A stretch of DNA of 64,000 nt from Azospirillum humicireducens (GTDB lineage Bacteria; Pseudomonadota; Alphaproteobacteria; Azospirillales; Azospirillaceae). Of this stretch, positions 8,502 to 15,510 are shown in pieces. Positions within the stretch are counted from its first letter, which is position 1, and every line of letters begins with the position of its first letter. The notes under the pieces are model-generated. The model saw only the letters and a program-made list of their open reading frames with translations. It was not told where the DNA came from and did not search any database. The translations under genes were made by a program, and so were the position numbers. The stretch lies in the NCBI RefSeq assembly GCF_001639105.2, contig NZ_CP015285.1, positions 2,410,501 to 2,474,500 of the forward strand. The letters run 5' to 3'.

Positions 8502-9341
8502 ATGGCTCTCAAGGACATTCTGGTGGTCGTCGACGATACGCCCGCGTCCGCAGCGCGTCTCGACCTTGCAGCCCGGCTCGCGGCCCGGTGCGATGCGCAT
8601 CTGACCGCGCTCTACGCCTATATGGACGTCGTGTTCCCCGGCTATATCGAATCCCAGTTTCCGCAGGATCTGCGTGAGAGCCGCCGTCAGTCGCGCGACG
8701 ACCAGACCGCCCGCCTGGCTGCCGCCTTCACCGACGCCATGCGCCAGCATGGCCTGACCGACCGTTCGGAATGGCTGGTTCAGGAAGGCGACCCGACCAT
8801 CGCCGCCGCCGTGCGCGGCCGCTACGCCGATCTGGTGGTGGTCGGCCAGCCGGATCCGGACCGCGACCGCGACCAGCCGGTCGCGCAGCCGGCCGACCTG
8901 CTGTTCGAATGCGGCCGGCCGCTTCTGGTCGTGCCCTATGCCGGCCGCTTCCCCACCATCGGCGAACGGGTCCTGGTCGGCTGGAACGGCAGCCGCGAGG
9001 CCGCGCGCGCCATCGGCGACGCCATGCCGCTGCTGGTCTCCGCCAAGCGCGTCGTGGTGATGGCCGCCAATCCGAAGCCCGGTCCCAACGGCCTGGGCGA
9101 CGAACCTTGTGCCGACATCGCCCGCCACCTGTCCCGCCATGGCTGCCGCGTCGAGGCCACCCATGTCGCCACCGATGTGGTGGAGCCCGGCGACACCGTG
9201 CTGAACATGGCCGCCGACGAAAGCTGCGACCTGCTGGTGATGGGCGCCTATGGCCGCTCCCGCTTCCGCGAACTGGTGCTGGGCGGCATGACCCGATTCA
9301 TGCTGCTGCACATGACGGTTCCGGTGCTGCTGAGCCATTGA
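8502..9341 (+). CDS. Universal stress protein with two UspA domains
   Basis: 279 aa: two tandem UspA domains (about 1-140 and 150-279). The first begins MALKDILVVVDDTPASAARL, the second FPTIGERVLVGWNGSREAARA. The end reads LLVMGAYGRSRFRELVLGG, close to the ATP-binding pattern G-2x-G-9x-G but with Gly instead of Ser/Thr at the final place. The ATG at 8502 is preceded by GGCAGGA; a second ATG 18 bp upstream is less well placed. Tandem Usp proteins respond to starvation, hypoxia or redox stress in Alphaproteobacteria. The gene directly precedes the iteron/repA module. Confidence 0.9.
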   Translation: MALKDILVVVDDTPASAARLDLAARLAARCDAHLTALYAYMDVVFPGYIESQFPQDLRESRRQSRDDQTARLAAAFTDAMRQHGLTDRSEWLVQEGDPTIAAAVRGRYADLVVVGQPDPDRDRDQPVAQPADLLFECGRPLLVVPYAGRFPTIGERVLVGWNGSREAARAIGDAMPLLVSAKRVVVMAANPKPGPNGLGDEPCADIARHLSRHGCRVEATHVATDVVEPGDTVLNMAADESCDLLVMGAYGRSRFRELVLGGMTRFMLLHMTVPVLLSH

Positions 9342-9385
9342 GGGCCGAGGGGGCGTCGGCTTCGAATGCCCCCTCCCCCCCATCC

Positions 9386-9563
9386 GTGGGGTTATGCGAC
9401 CGACCGTCTCCCGAGTCCCTCCGCAACCGCCGCGAGTCGCCCCTTGCCGCCCGTGGGGAAAAGCGACCGGCCAGACTTTTCCACCCCACGCCCCGTGGGG
9501 CAAAGCGGCGGATTCGTGGGGAAAAGCGGCACGACTCGGGCTTTCCCCATGGGGATAAGCGGC
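9386..9563. repeat. Iteron cluster (five 15-bp direct repeats), putative replication origin
   Basis: Five direct repeats of consensus GTGGGGAAAAGCGRC lie at 9386-9400, 9453-9467, 9495-9509, 9516-9530 and 9549-9563. The second and fourth differ only at the R position; the others have one to three changes. Start-to-start distances are 67, 42, 21 and 33 bp; 42 and 21 equal four and two helical turns. A sixth copy follows the repA gene at 10602-10616. Iterons next to a RepA gene are the binding sites for the initiator in theta-replicating plasmids. No experimental proof that this copy is active can be read here. Confidence 0.75.
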
Positions 9564-9602
9564 GACTCAACTAATAAGCCTAACAACTAACCGTCGAATA
9601 GC
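9564..9602. other. AT-rich tract between iterons and repA
   Basis: After the last upstream iteron the sequence becomes clearly AT-richer (ACTAATAAGCCTAACAACTA and following), unlike its surroundings. In iteron replicons such a tract beside the initiator sites is where the duplex first opens. The imperfect repetition of CTAA (CTAATAAG, CTAACAACTAACC) may be relevant. It may also simply hold the repA promoter. Confidence 0.45.
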
Positions 9603-9676
9603 CCGGTCGCCTAACCCCACATTGACTCCCTCGCCCGCCGCTCACCAGGATGCCACAACATCCGGGTGGGGCGGCG

Positions 9677-10597
9677 ATGGGCGACATACACAGGCTGGTG
9701 ATCGAACATGGACGGGACAAGGCGCGCGCGCTGGTCCGGCCCGAGGATCGGACGCTGGTGGACATCGCCGCCGACATCCTGGCGGACGAGAACCAGCATC
9801 TCGGCATCACCTACAGCGGCTTCTGCCTGACCAGCCTGCCGCACAAGAAGCTGGCCGACGACGCCCCCTGGGAAAAGCGCGGTCATCAGGTGACGCTGCT
9901 GGTCGAACCGGGGCGGTTGAAGGTGAACGGCAAGGTGAAGCTGTTCGGCGTGCCCTATGGCGCGCGGGCGCGGATGATCCTGATCTATCTGCAGACCCAG
10001 GCGGTGCGCACCGGCCGGCGCGAGGTGGAGCTTGGCCGCTCGATGCGAGACTGGCTGACCCGCATGGGCATCAGCGTCGGCGGCGAGACGTTCCGCGGCT
10101 TCCGCGAGCAGTCGCTGCGCATCTCGGCCTGCACGCTGAAGTTCTTCTGGGACGGCGAGAATGCCGACGTGTTCGAGAAGGGCGGCATCGTCAAGCGCGG
10201 CCTGATCTTCCACGACGACCTCGGCGACGACCGCCAGGGCACGCTGTGGAACGATGTGGTCCAGTTGGACGAGACCTTCTTCCAGGCCCTGCGCGACCAT
10301 CCGGTCCCGCTGCTGGAGGAGGCCGTGCGGCAGCTGAAGGACCGTTCGCTCAGCCTCGACCTCTATGTCTGGCTGGCCTACCGGCTGCATTCGCTGAGCC
10401 GGCCGCAGCCGATCTCCTGGCCGTCGCTCTATGCCCAGTTCGGCGCCGGCTACGACCAGATGAAGCATTTCAAGCCGCGCTTCGTCCAGGCCCTGCAGTA
10501 TGCCCTGGCCGCCTATCCCGACGCCAAGGTGGAGCCCGCCGACGACGGCGTCGTCCTCCACCCCAGCCGCCCGCCCATCGCCCGCCTGCTGGCGTGA
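9677..10597 (+). CDS. repA: Plasmid-type replication initiator RepA
   Basis: 306 aa from the ATG at 9677; an in-frame ATG at 9650 adds nine residues. The later start was chosen because the protein then opens MGDIHRLVIEHGRDKARAL, as in plasmid-encoded RepA (PF04796) proteins of sphingomonads and other Alphaproteobacteria as I recall them. Further conserved stretches are ADENQHLGITYSGFCLTSLPHKKLADD, VTLLVEPG, LFGVPYGARARMILIYLQTQA and DLYVWLAYRLHSL. These indicate winged-helix DNA-binding domains. The gene sits between iterons on both sides. There are no parA/parB or toxin-antitoxin genes nearby and flanking genes look chromosomal, so this is either an integrated plasmid core or a chromosomal homologue with a new job. 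Confidence 0.85.
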   Translation: MGDIHRLVIEHGRDKARALVRPEDRTLVDIAADILADENQHLGITYSGFCLTSLPHKKLADDAPWEKRGHQVTLLVEPGRLKVNGKVKLFGVPYGARARMILIYLQTQAVRTGRREVELGRSMRDWLTRMGISVGGETFRGFREQSLRISACTLKFFWDGENADVFEKGGIVKRGLIFHDDLGDDRQGTLWNDVVQLDETFFQALRDHPVPLLEEAVRQLKDRSLSLDLYVWLAYRLHSLSRPQPISWPSLYAQFGAGYDQMKHFKPRFVQALQYALAAYPDAKVEPADDGVVLHPSRPPIARLLA

Positions 10598-10601
10598 CGG
10601 C

Positions 10602-10616
10602 GTGGGGATAAGCGAC
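10602..10616. repeat. Sixth iteron, downstream of repA
   Basis: GTGGGGATAAGCGAC, five bases after the repA stop codon, in the same orientation as the five upstream copies and identical to the fifth copy in its GGGGATAAGCG core. Its position shows the repeat is linked to the repA unit as a whole, not just to the repA promoter. Confidence 0.75.
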
Positions 10617-10642
10617 CGACCATGAGGTGTGGGCTGGCGAAT

Positions 10643-10747
10643 GCCCCCACCTAACCTCCCCCGCTGGGCGGGGGAGGGACTGCCGCCACTCTCCCGCATC
10701 AGCACCAATCCCCTCCCCCGCCCAGCGGGGGAGGGTTAGGGTGGGGG
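10643..10747. repeat. Repeat family A, inverted pair, downstream of repA
   Basis: Two copies (10643-10679 and 10709-10747) face each other and are near-perfect reverse complements, separated by 29 bp. Each copy is itself a small hairpin (CTCCCCCGC-TGG-GCGGGGGAG). The CCCCCACCTAAC end of each copy points outward. Besides terminating repA transcription, the whole unit could fold into a cruciform. It resembles REPIN-type paired repeats. Confidence 0.85.
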
Positions 10748-10878
10748 TCTAACTCAGCACCACATACTCGCCCCCCGGTCGCTTCCCCCCACACCCCAAA
10801 TCCATTGACCCACGTCATTGGGCTGCCCACCCCTCCCCATTAAGATCGCCGCCAGTTCCCGAACCGGAGAGGCCCGCC

Positions 10879-11649
10879 TTGGACGCCCTGTCGCTGCTGG
10901 ATGCCGGACTGAACCAGTGCGCCGTGGTCATCGACCGTGACGGCGGGCTGCTGCTGGCCCTGCTGACCGCCGGGCTGGTCGGCGGCACCACCCATTGCAC
11001 CGGCATGTGCGGTCCCTTCGTTCTGGCCCAGGTTTCGGCACGGCTGGAGCAGGTTCCTCTGTCGGCAATGTCCGAGTTCCGGCGCCTGACCGGGGCGGCG
11101 GTGCTGCCCTACCATGCCGGCCGGGCGACGACCTATGCGCTGATCGGTGCCGTATCGGCCTCTGTCGCCGGCCATGTCGGCGCGCTGCCCGGCCTGCGCT
11201 GGCTGTCGGTCGCCCTGCTGGCGCTGGCAGCGCTGTTCTTCCTCGGCTACGCAGCGCGCAACGTCCTGTCCTGGCTGCCGAAAGCGCCGTCGCTGGGAGG
11301 CGGCGGAGTGCGGCGCTGGTGGGGAGACCGGGTATCGCGCCTCGCCCGGCCGCTGTTCGGCAACCCGACCGGCTGGCGCGGCTATGGGCTGGGAGTGGCG
11401 CTGGGCTTCATCCCCTGCGGCATGCTCTATGGCGCCATCGCGGTCGCGGCGGCGAGCGGCAGTGCGCTGACCGGCGCGCTCGGAATGGCCGCCTTCGCGC
11501 TCGGCACGGTGCCGAGCCTGTTGGCGGTGGGGCTGGCCGGCCATGTCGCCGGCCGCACCTGGCGCACCGCCGTCGCCCGCGTCGCCCCGGCGATCATGCT
11601 GGTGAACGCCGGGGTGCTGGGCTGGATGGCCTGGAAGCTGGTTGCGTGA
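10879..11649 (+). CDS. Sulfite exporter TauE/SafE-like (UreH/DsbD-type) membrane protein
   Basis: 256 aa with about six hydrophobic segments (around 24-50, 75-100, 105-130, 170-195, 200-220, 235-254). The first membrane segment holds TTHCTGMCGPF with C40 and C44, and a later one holds GFIPCGMLYGAI; these Cys-Pro-Gly patterns define the family related to DsbD transmembrane domains that handles metals or reductant, often beside cytochrome oxidase assembly genes. The start is TTG at 10879, supported by GGAGAGG eight bases upstream. No ccoGHIS genes are near, so the cargo (copper, nickel, thiol reductant) stays open. Confidence 0.75.
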   Translation: MDALSLLDAGLNQCAVVIDRDGGLLLALLTAGLVGGTTHCTGMCGPFVLAQVSARLEQVPLSAMSEFRRLTGAAVLPYHAGRATTYALIGAVSASVAGHVGALPGLRWLSVALLALAALFFLGYAARNVLSWLPKAPSLGGGGVRRWWGDRVSRLARPLFGNPTGWRGYGLGVALGFIPCGMLYGAIAVAAASGSALTGALGMAAFALGTVPSLLAVGLAGHVAGRTWRTAVARVAPAIMLVNAGVLGWMAWKLVA

Positions 11650-11668
11650 ACCGGCCCCTCAGCCTGCT

Positions 11669-12574
11669 TCAGTGGATACCGCAGCCGCCGCCCTTCAGCG
11701 CGTCGCCGAGCGGAACCTGCCCGCTGCCCGGCTTCAGCGGCTGCTGCTGGCTTTCGTGCGGCGACCAGCCGGCGAGATAGAGCACCTCGAAGGTGACCGG
11801 AATCCGCCCGTCCGGCTCGGCGTAGAGTTCGGCATAGCGCCGCGCCGCGTCGAACAACAGCCCGCGGCTTGCCGGAACCTTGCGCCGCGCCAGCACCGTG
11901 TTGGTCTCGCCCATGCCGCGCAGCTCGCGCATCAGGGCGAAGGCGTCGGAATAGGTGACGGTGATGACGTCGCTGTCGACCACCGGCAGGGCGAAGCCGG
12001 CGCGTTGCAGCAACCCGCCGGCATCCTTGATCTCGGCAAAGGGCGACACGCGGGGGGAGACGCCGCCGGCGATCTCCATCTCCGCCTCGTACAGGCAGCG
12101 GCGCAGCTCGGCAAGGGTCTGGCCGCCCAGCATGGAGGCGCAGAAGAAGCCGTCGGGCTTCAGCGCCTGCCGGATCTGCACCAGGGCGCCAGGCAGGTCG
12201 TTGACCCAGTGCAGGCTGAGATTGCTGACCACCAGATCGAAGCTGCCGGGGGCGAAGGGCAGGAACTCCTCGTCGGCGGCGACGGATGGGTTGCCCGGAC
12301 CGCCGGCGGCGCGGGCGAAGTCCGGCGACAGGTCGCAGGCGATCAGCCGCTCGATCCCCTTGCGGCCTTTCAGGAAGCGGCCCATCGCCCCGTCGTGGCA
12401 ACCGACGTCCAGCGCCAGCGGGAAGGGACGGATCACGTCCTCCAGCCGGTCGGCCAGCCGGTCGGCGATCTCCTCGAACAGGAAGGAATGGTCGGAGAAT
12501 TCGGCGACGGCGCGGTCGCGGCGGCGGCGGACCAGCGCGCGGTCGAAGACGGTCATGCTGTCGGGACTTGTCAT
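11669..12574 (-). CDS. SAM-dependent methyltransferase, BioC/NDUFAF5-like
   Basis: 301 aa. Class I Rossmann methyltransferase: motif I is LALDVGCHDGAMG (about 52-64), followed by LIACDLSPDFARA, DLVVSNLSLHWVNDLPG and the post-motif LKPDGFFCASMLGGQTL. The opening VFDRALVRRRRDRA and this whole arrangement match the mitochondrial complex I assembly factor NDUFAF5 and its alphaproteobacterial relatives, which modify an Arg of a complex I subunit. BioC is a related alternative. An ATG at 12556 is also possible as start. It ends with a Gly-Cys-rich tail (GDALKGGGCGIH). It is convergent with the TauE-like gene and divergent from fliQ. Confidence 0.75.
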   Translation of the reverse strand: MTSPDSMTVFDRALVRRRRDRAVAEFSDHSFLFEEIADRLADRLEDVIRPFPLALDVGCHDGAMGRFLKGRKGIERLIACDLSPDFARAAGGPGNPSVAADEEFLPFAPGSFDLVVSNLSLHWVNDLPGALVQIRQALKPDGFFCASMLGGQTLAELRRCLYEAEMEIAGGVSPRVSPFAEIKDAGGLLQRAGFALPVVDSDVITVTYSDAFALMRELRGMGETNTVLARRKVPASRGLLFDAARRYAELYAEPDGRIPVTFEVLYLAGWSPHESQQQPLKPGSGQVPLGDALKGGGCGIH

Positions 12575-12688
12575 GGCCGCACTATACCCCAGCCCGGCGG
12601 CACGGCAACCGTGCTACACTCGCCGCCCAGCCGCCTTCTCCACAGCACCGCTCCCGAAAACGGGCCTTCAAACCGGACAGGCATCTGC

Positions 12689-12955
12689 ATGGGCATCGAC
12701 GAGGCCATCGCCGTCAGTCACGAAGCACTGATGGTCATCCTGAAGATCTCGCTGCCGCCGCTGGGCATCACCGCCCTGCTGTCGGCGGTGCTGATGCTGT
12801 TCCAGAGCGCCACCAACATCAACGAATCCTCGCTGCAGCAGGACATGAAGTTCTTCGCCACGCTGCTGATCCTGTTCGTCACCGGGCCGGCAATTTATCT
12901 GGTCCTGCGTGACTACACCGGCGTGATCTTCGAACGCATCGCCATGCTGCAGTGA
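12689..12955 (+). CDS. fliQ: FliQ-family flagellar/type III export protein
   Basis: 88 aa, the normal length of FliQ. Two hydrophobic helices (about 13-38 and 52-75) are separated by the family hallmark SATNINESSLQQDMKF, which corresponds to ATQINEMTLSFIPK in typical FliQ. FliQ is part of the FliPQR export gate in the inner membrane. RBS GGACAGG precedes the ATG. No other flagellar or secretion gene is in the window; the neighbour 13 bp downstream is comF. Whether it serves the main flagellum or a second export system cannot be told from here. Confidence 0.8.
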   Translation: MGIDEAIAVSHEALMVILKISLPPLGITALLSAVLMLFQSATNINESSLQQDMKFFATLLILFVTGPAIYLVLRDYTGVIFERIAMLQ

Positions 12956-12968
12956 CGGGACCGTCCGG

Positions 12969-13748
12969 ATGCAGGCACCCGTTCCCTTCTCCGGTCCCCT
13001 CGCAAGATTGGGCCGCACCGCCGCAGGCGCCGCCACCCGGCTGCTGGACGCCCTGCTGCCGCCGCGCTGCCTCAGCTGCGGCGAGGCGGTGGACCGGCAG
13101 GGCGGGCTGTGCGGGCGCTGCTGGTCCGGTCTGACCTTCATCGCCCCGCCGCTGTGCGCCTGCTGCGGCCTGCCCTTCGAATATGAGGCGCAGGAGGGCG
13201 CCCTGTGCGGCGCCTGTGTGGCAGCCCGTCCGCCCTTTGCCCGCGCCCGCGCCGTGCTGGTCTATGACGACGGCAGCCGGCCGCTGGTGCTGGGCTTCAA
13301 GCATGGCGACCGCATCCATGCCGCCAAGGCCTACGGCGTCTGGCTGGCCCGCGCCGGGCGTGAGCTGCTGGAGGATGCCGACCGGCTGGTGCCGGTGCCG
13401 CTGCACCACGGCCGGCTGTTCCACCGCCGCTACAATCAGGCCGCCCTGCTGGCGCAGGCGCTGTCGCGGCACAGCGGCGTGCCGACGACCCCAGACCTGC
13501 TGGAGCGGCGGCGCGCCACCCCGACCCAGGGCGGGCTGGACCGCCAGGGACGCCACCGCAACGTCAAGGGCGCCTTCCGCCTGCGGCCGGGGCAATCGGT
13601 CCAGGGGCTGGTGACGGGTCAGCGGCTGGTTCTGGTCGATGACGTGCTGACCACCGGGGCGACGCTGGCGGAATGCACGCGGGTCCTGCTGCGCGCCGGA
13701 GCGGCCAGGGTGGACGTGCTGACGTTGGCCCGCGTGGTGCTCCGCTGA
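12969..13748 (+). CDS. ComF family phosphoribosyltransferase-like protein
   Basis: 259 aa. The N-terminal zinc-finger-like double CxxC region reads PPRCLSCGEA, GGLCGRCW, PPLCACCG and GALCGACV. The C-terminal PRTase fold has the PRPP-binding loop RLVLVDDVLTTGAT. The central RFHRRYNQA-type motif appears as FHRRYNQAALLAQAL. ComF proteins are needed for DNA uptake in naturally competent bacteria; in others (GntX) the role is uncertain. It begins 13 bp after fliQ. Confidence 0.88.
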   Translation: MQAPVPFSGPLARLGRTAAGAATRLLDALLPPRCLSCGEAVDRQGGLCGRCWSGLTFIAPPLCACCGLPFEYEAQEGALCGACVAARPPFARARAVLVYDDGSRPLVLGFKHGDRIHAAKAYGVWLARAGRELLEDADRLVPVPLHHGRLFHRRYNQAALLAQALSRHSGVPTTPDLLERRRATPTQGGLDRQGRHRNVKGAFRLRPGQSVQGLVTGQRLVLVDDVLTTGATLAECTRVLLRAGAARVDVLTLARVVLR

Positions 13749-13820
13749 CGCTTGAAAAGGGCCGGAACCGGCGGTTCTGATCGGCGATGCTGACCGGCGT
13801 TGCGCGCGGGCTGCAACGTC

Positions 13821-13849
13821 TGGCGCCTCTCGCAGGTTGATCCTATACT
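13821..13849 (+). promoter_or_regulatory. Possible sigma-70-type promoter for grxC
   Basis: TATACT at 13844-13849 is a good -10 element, 17 bp after a weak -35 (TGGCGC, 13821-13826). It lies about 30 bp before the grxC ATG, and comF ends at 13748, so grxC and the downstream amidase may have their own promoter. Confidence 0.35.
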
Positions 13850-13878
13850 TTCTCCACGTCCAAAAGGAGCCCATCGGC

Positions 13879-14142
13879 ATGGCCGACGTCGTCATCTACA
13901 CCACGCCCTTCTGCCCCTACTGCATGCGGGCCAAGAGCCTGCTCGACGGCAAGGGCGTGACATACGAGGAAATCGACCTCTACGCCCAGCCCGGCCGCCG
14001 CAGCGAGATGATCGAGCGGTCGGAAGGCCGGACCACCGTCCCGCAGATCTTCATCGACGGGAAGCCCTATGGCGGCAGCGACGACATCCATGCGCTGGAC
14101 CGCGCCGGCAAGCTCGATCCCCTGCTCGGCATCGCCGCATGA
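13879..14142 (+). CDS. grxC: Glutaredoxin 3
   Basis: 87 aa. Active-site motif CPYC in IYTTPFCPYCMRAKSLL, cis-Pro in TTVPQIFIDG, and GGSDDIHALDRAGKLD for glutathione binding. It is a dithiol cytosolic glutaredoxin that reduces disulphides with glutathione, for example in ribonucleotide reductase. An excellent AAAAGGAG precedes the ATG at 13879; the longer frame upstream is not needed. Its stop overlaps the start of the next gene (ATGA), indicating co-translation. Confidence 0.95.
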   Translation: MADVVIYTTPFCPYCMRAKSLLDGKGVTYEEIDLYAQPGRRSEMIERSEGRTTVPQIFIDGKPYGGSDDIHALDRAGKLDPLLGIAA

Positions 14143-14993
14143 GCGAAGCCATCGTCGGCAGCGGCATGCTGAAGGCCGCCTGCGTCCAAGTGAATGCAGG
14201 CACGGAGCTCGAGCCGAACCTGCGGGCGGCAGGCGACCTCGTCCGCCGCGCCCGCGATGCCGGGGCGGCCTTCATCGCCCTGCCGGAGAATGTCGGCTGG
14301 ATCGTCCAGGGCCGCGACAAGACCATGCAGCGCGTGCGGACCGAGGCGGAGCATCCCGGTATCCCCTTCTTCGCCGATCTGGCGCGGGAGACCGGAGCCT
14401 GGATCCTGGGCGGCACCCTGCAGGTCCTGCTCGATGACGGGCGCGCCGCCAACCGCAGCTACCTGTTCGACGCCGGCGGGCGGATCGTTGCCTCCTACGA
14501 CAAGATCCACATGTTCGACGTCACGCTGAAGAACGGCGAATCCTATCGCGAATCGGCCAGCTTCCGGCCGGGCGAGCGGGCCGTGGTGGCGTCCAGCCCG
14601 TGGGGCGGCATCGGCATGACCGTCTGCTACGACGTGCGCTTCGCCTATCTGTACCGGGCGCTGGCCCAGGCGGGGGCGTCGATCCTGACCGTGCCGGCCG
14701 CCTTCACCGTCCCGACCGGCCGCGCCCACTGGCACACGCTTCTGCGCGCCCGTGCCATCGAGACCGGCTGTTTCGTGATCGCCCCGGCCCAGACCGGCAG
14801 CCACGACCAGGGCCGCCAGACCTACGGCCATTCCCTGCTGATCGCCCCCTGGGGCGAGGTGCTGGCCGATGCAGGCACCGAGGTCGGCGTCATCACCGCC
14901 GACCTCGACCTGGACCGCGTCGCGGAGGCCCGCAGCATGGTCCCGTCCCTGACCCACGACCGGGCCTTCGAGGTGGAGCGGGTAGGGTTTTGA
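14139..14993 (+). CDS. Carbon-nitrogen hydrolase (Nit1-like, deaminated glutathione amidase type)
   Basis: 284 aa. The nitrilase catalytic triad is visible: E50 (IALPENVGW), K122 (YDKIHMFDV) and C163 (MTVCYDVRFAYLYR). The motif YDKIHMFDV and the sequence after the Cys match the Nit1/NitFhit branch, whose members hydrolyse deaminated glutathione, a damage-repair reaction. The position next to grxC (4-bp overlap) fits thiol and glutathione metabolism. Omega-amidase (Nit2) is a closely related alternative. Expected location is the cytoplasm. Confidence 0.88.
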   Translation: MSEAIVGSGMLKAACVQVNAGTELEPNLRAAGDLVRRARDAGAAFIALPENVGWIVQGRDKTMQRVRTEAEHPGIPFFADLARETGAWILGGTLQVLLDDGRAANRSYLFDAGGRIVASYDKIHMFDVTLKNGESYRESASFRPGERAVVASSPWGGIGMTVCYDVRFAYLYRALAQAGASILTVPAAFTVPTGRAHWHTLLRARAIETGCFVIAPAQTGSHDQGRQTYGHSLLIAPWGEVLADAGTEVGVITADLDLDRVAEARSMVPSLTHDRAFEVERVGF

Positions 14994-15011
14994 GACGTCC
15001 GCCTCGATCCC

Positions 15012-15503
15012 TCAGCGCCCCTCCTGGGTCAGCCGCAGCCACGCCATGGCCACGGCCAGCGCGGTGCCGATAGCCCCTTCGGCACGGACCGGCAGATCGA
15101 GGTCGCGGATCATGCTGTCCAGCCGCAGGTCGACCGCATGCTTCACCGCGTTGCGGATCTTGCGGTCGTAATAGAGGCCCGACACCTCCACCCGCTCCTG
15201 CGCCAGCGGGCGGCCGGTCAGCCGTTCCGCCATGGCGATGGAGAAGTCGAGGTAATAGCCGACGAGCGGGCGGTCGCCGACGAAGGCATGGAGCCGGTCG
15301 CCGGCCTCCCCCAGCCCGCTGTCGCTGCCGGGATGGAGCAGCAGGGCGCTGCCGGTCAGGATGCGCGGCCCGCGGATGCGGATGGCGGCGAAGGCCAGCG
15401 GCCTTGCGGCCTCCAGGTCGAAGCTGGTCGCCTCGCAATGGATCGCCACGCGTTCGCGCCGGTCGCTGTGGCGGTCGATCTCGGTGTGGGTTGACTGGAC
15501 CAT
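15012..15503 (-). CDS. DnaQ/DEDDh exonuclease-like protein lacking catalytic residues
   Basis: 163 aa. The fold is recognisable from IHCEATSFDLEAARPLAFAAIRI, FVGDRPLVGYYLDFSIAM and LYYDRKIRN. In active DEDDh nucleases these would carry DxE, D, and a late HDA...D motif. Here the first motif is H22-C23-E24 with the Asp lost, D86 is kept, and the last motif reads EGAIGTA, so His and final Asp are gone. It is therefore probably a non-catalytic adaptor. The gene follows the DUF294 gene by 7 bp in the same direction. Similar pairs with an exonuclease-like gene accompany actP in other Proteobacteria, as I recall. Confidence 0.75.
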   Translation of the reverse strand: MVQSTHTEIDRHSDRRERVAIHCEATSFDLEAARPLAFAAIRIRGPRILTGSALLLHPGSDSGLGEAGDRLHAFVGDRPLVGYYLDFSIAMAERLTGRPLAQERVEVSGLYYDRKIRNAVKHAVDLRLDSMIRDLDLPVRAEGAIGTALAVAMAWLRLTQEGR

Positions 15504-15510
15504 CGCCGCC

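Noticed and set aside
6295-8604. 769-codon plus-strand frame opposite the EAL gene
   Set aside because: Shadow of the PAS-GGDEF-EAL gene; composition is Gln/Ala/Gly/His-rich, with no start signal.
9342-10747. repA region as part of a complete integrated plasmid or prophage
   Set aside because: Only repA and iterons are present; no parAB, mobilisation, phage or integrase genes, and no flanking direct repeats were seen. Reported only as a replicon module.
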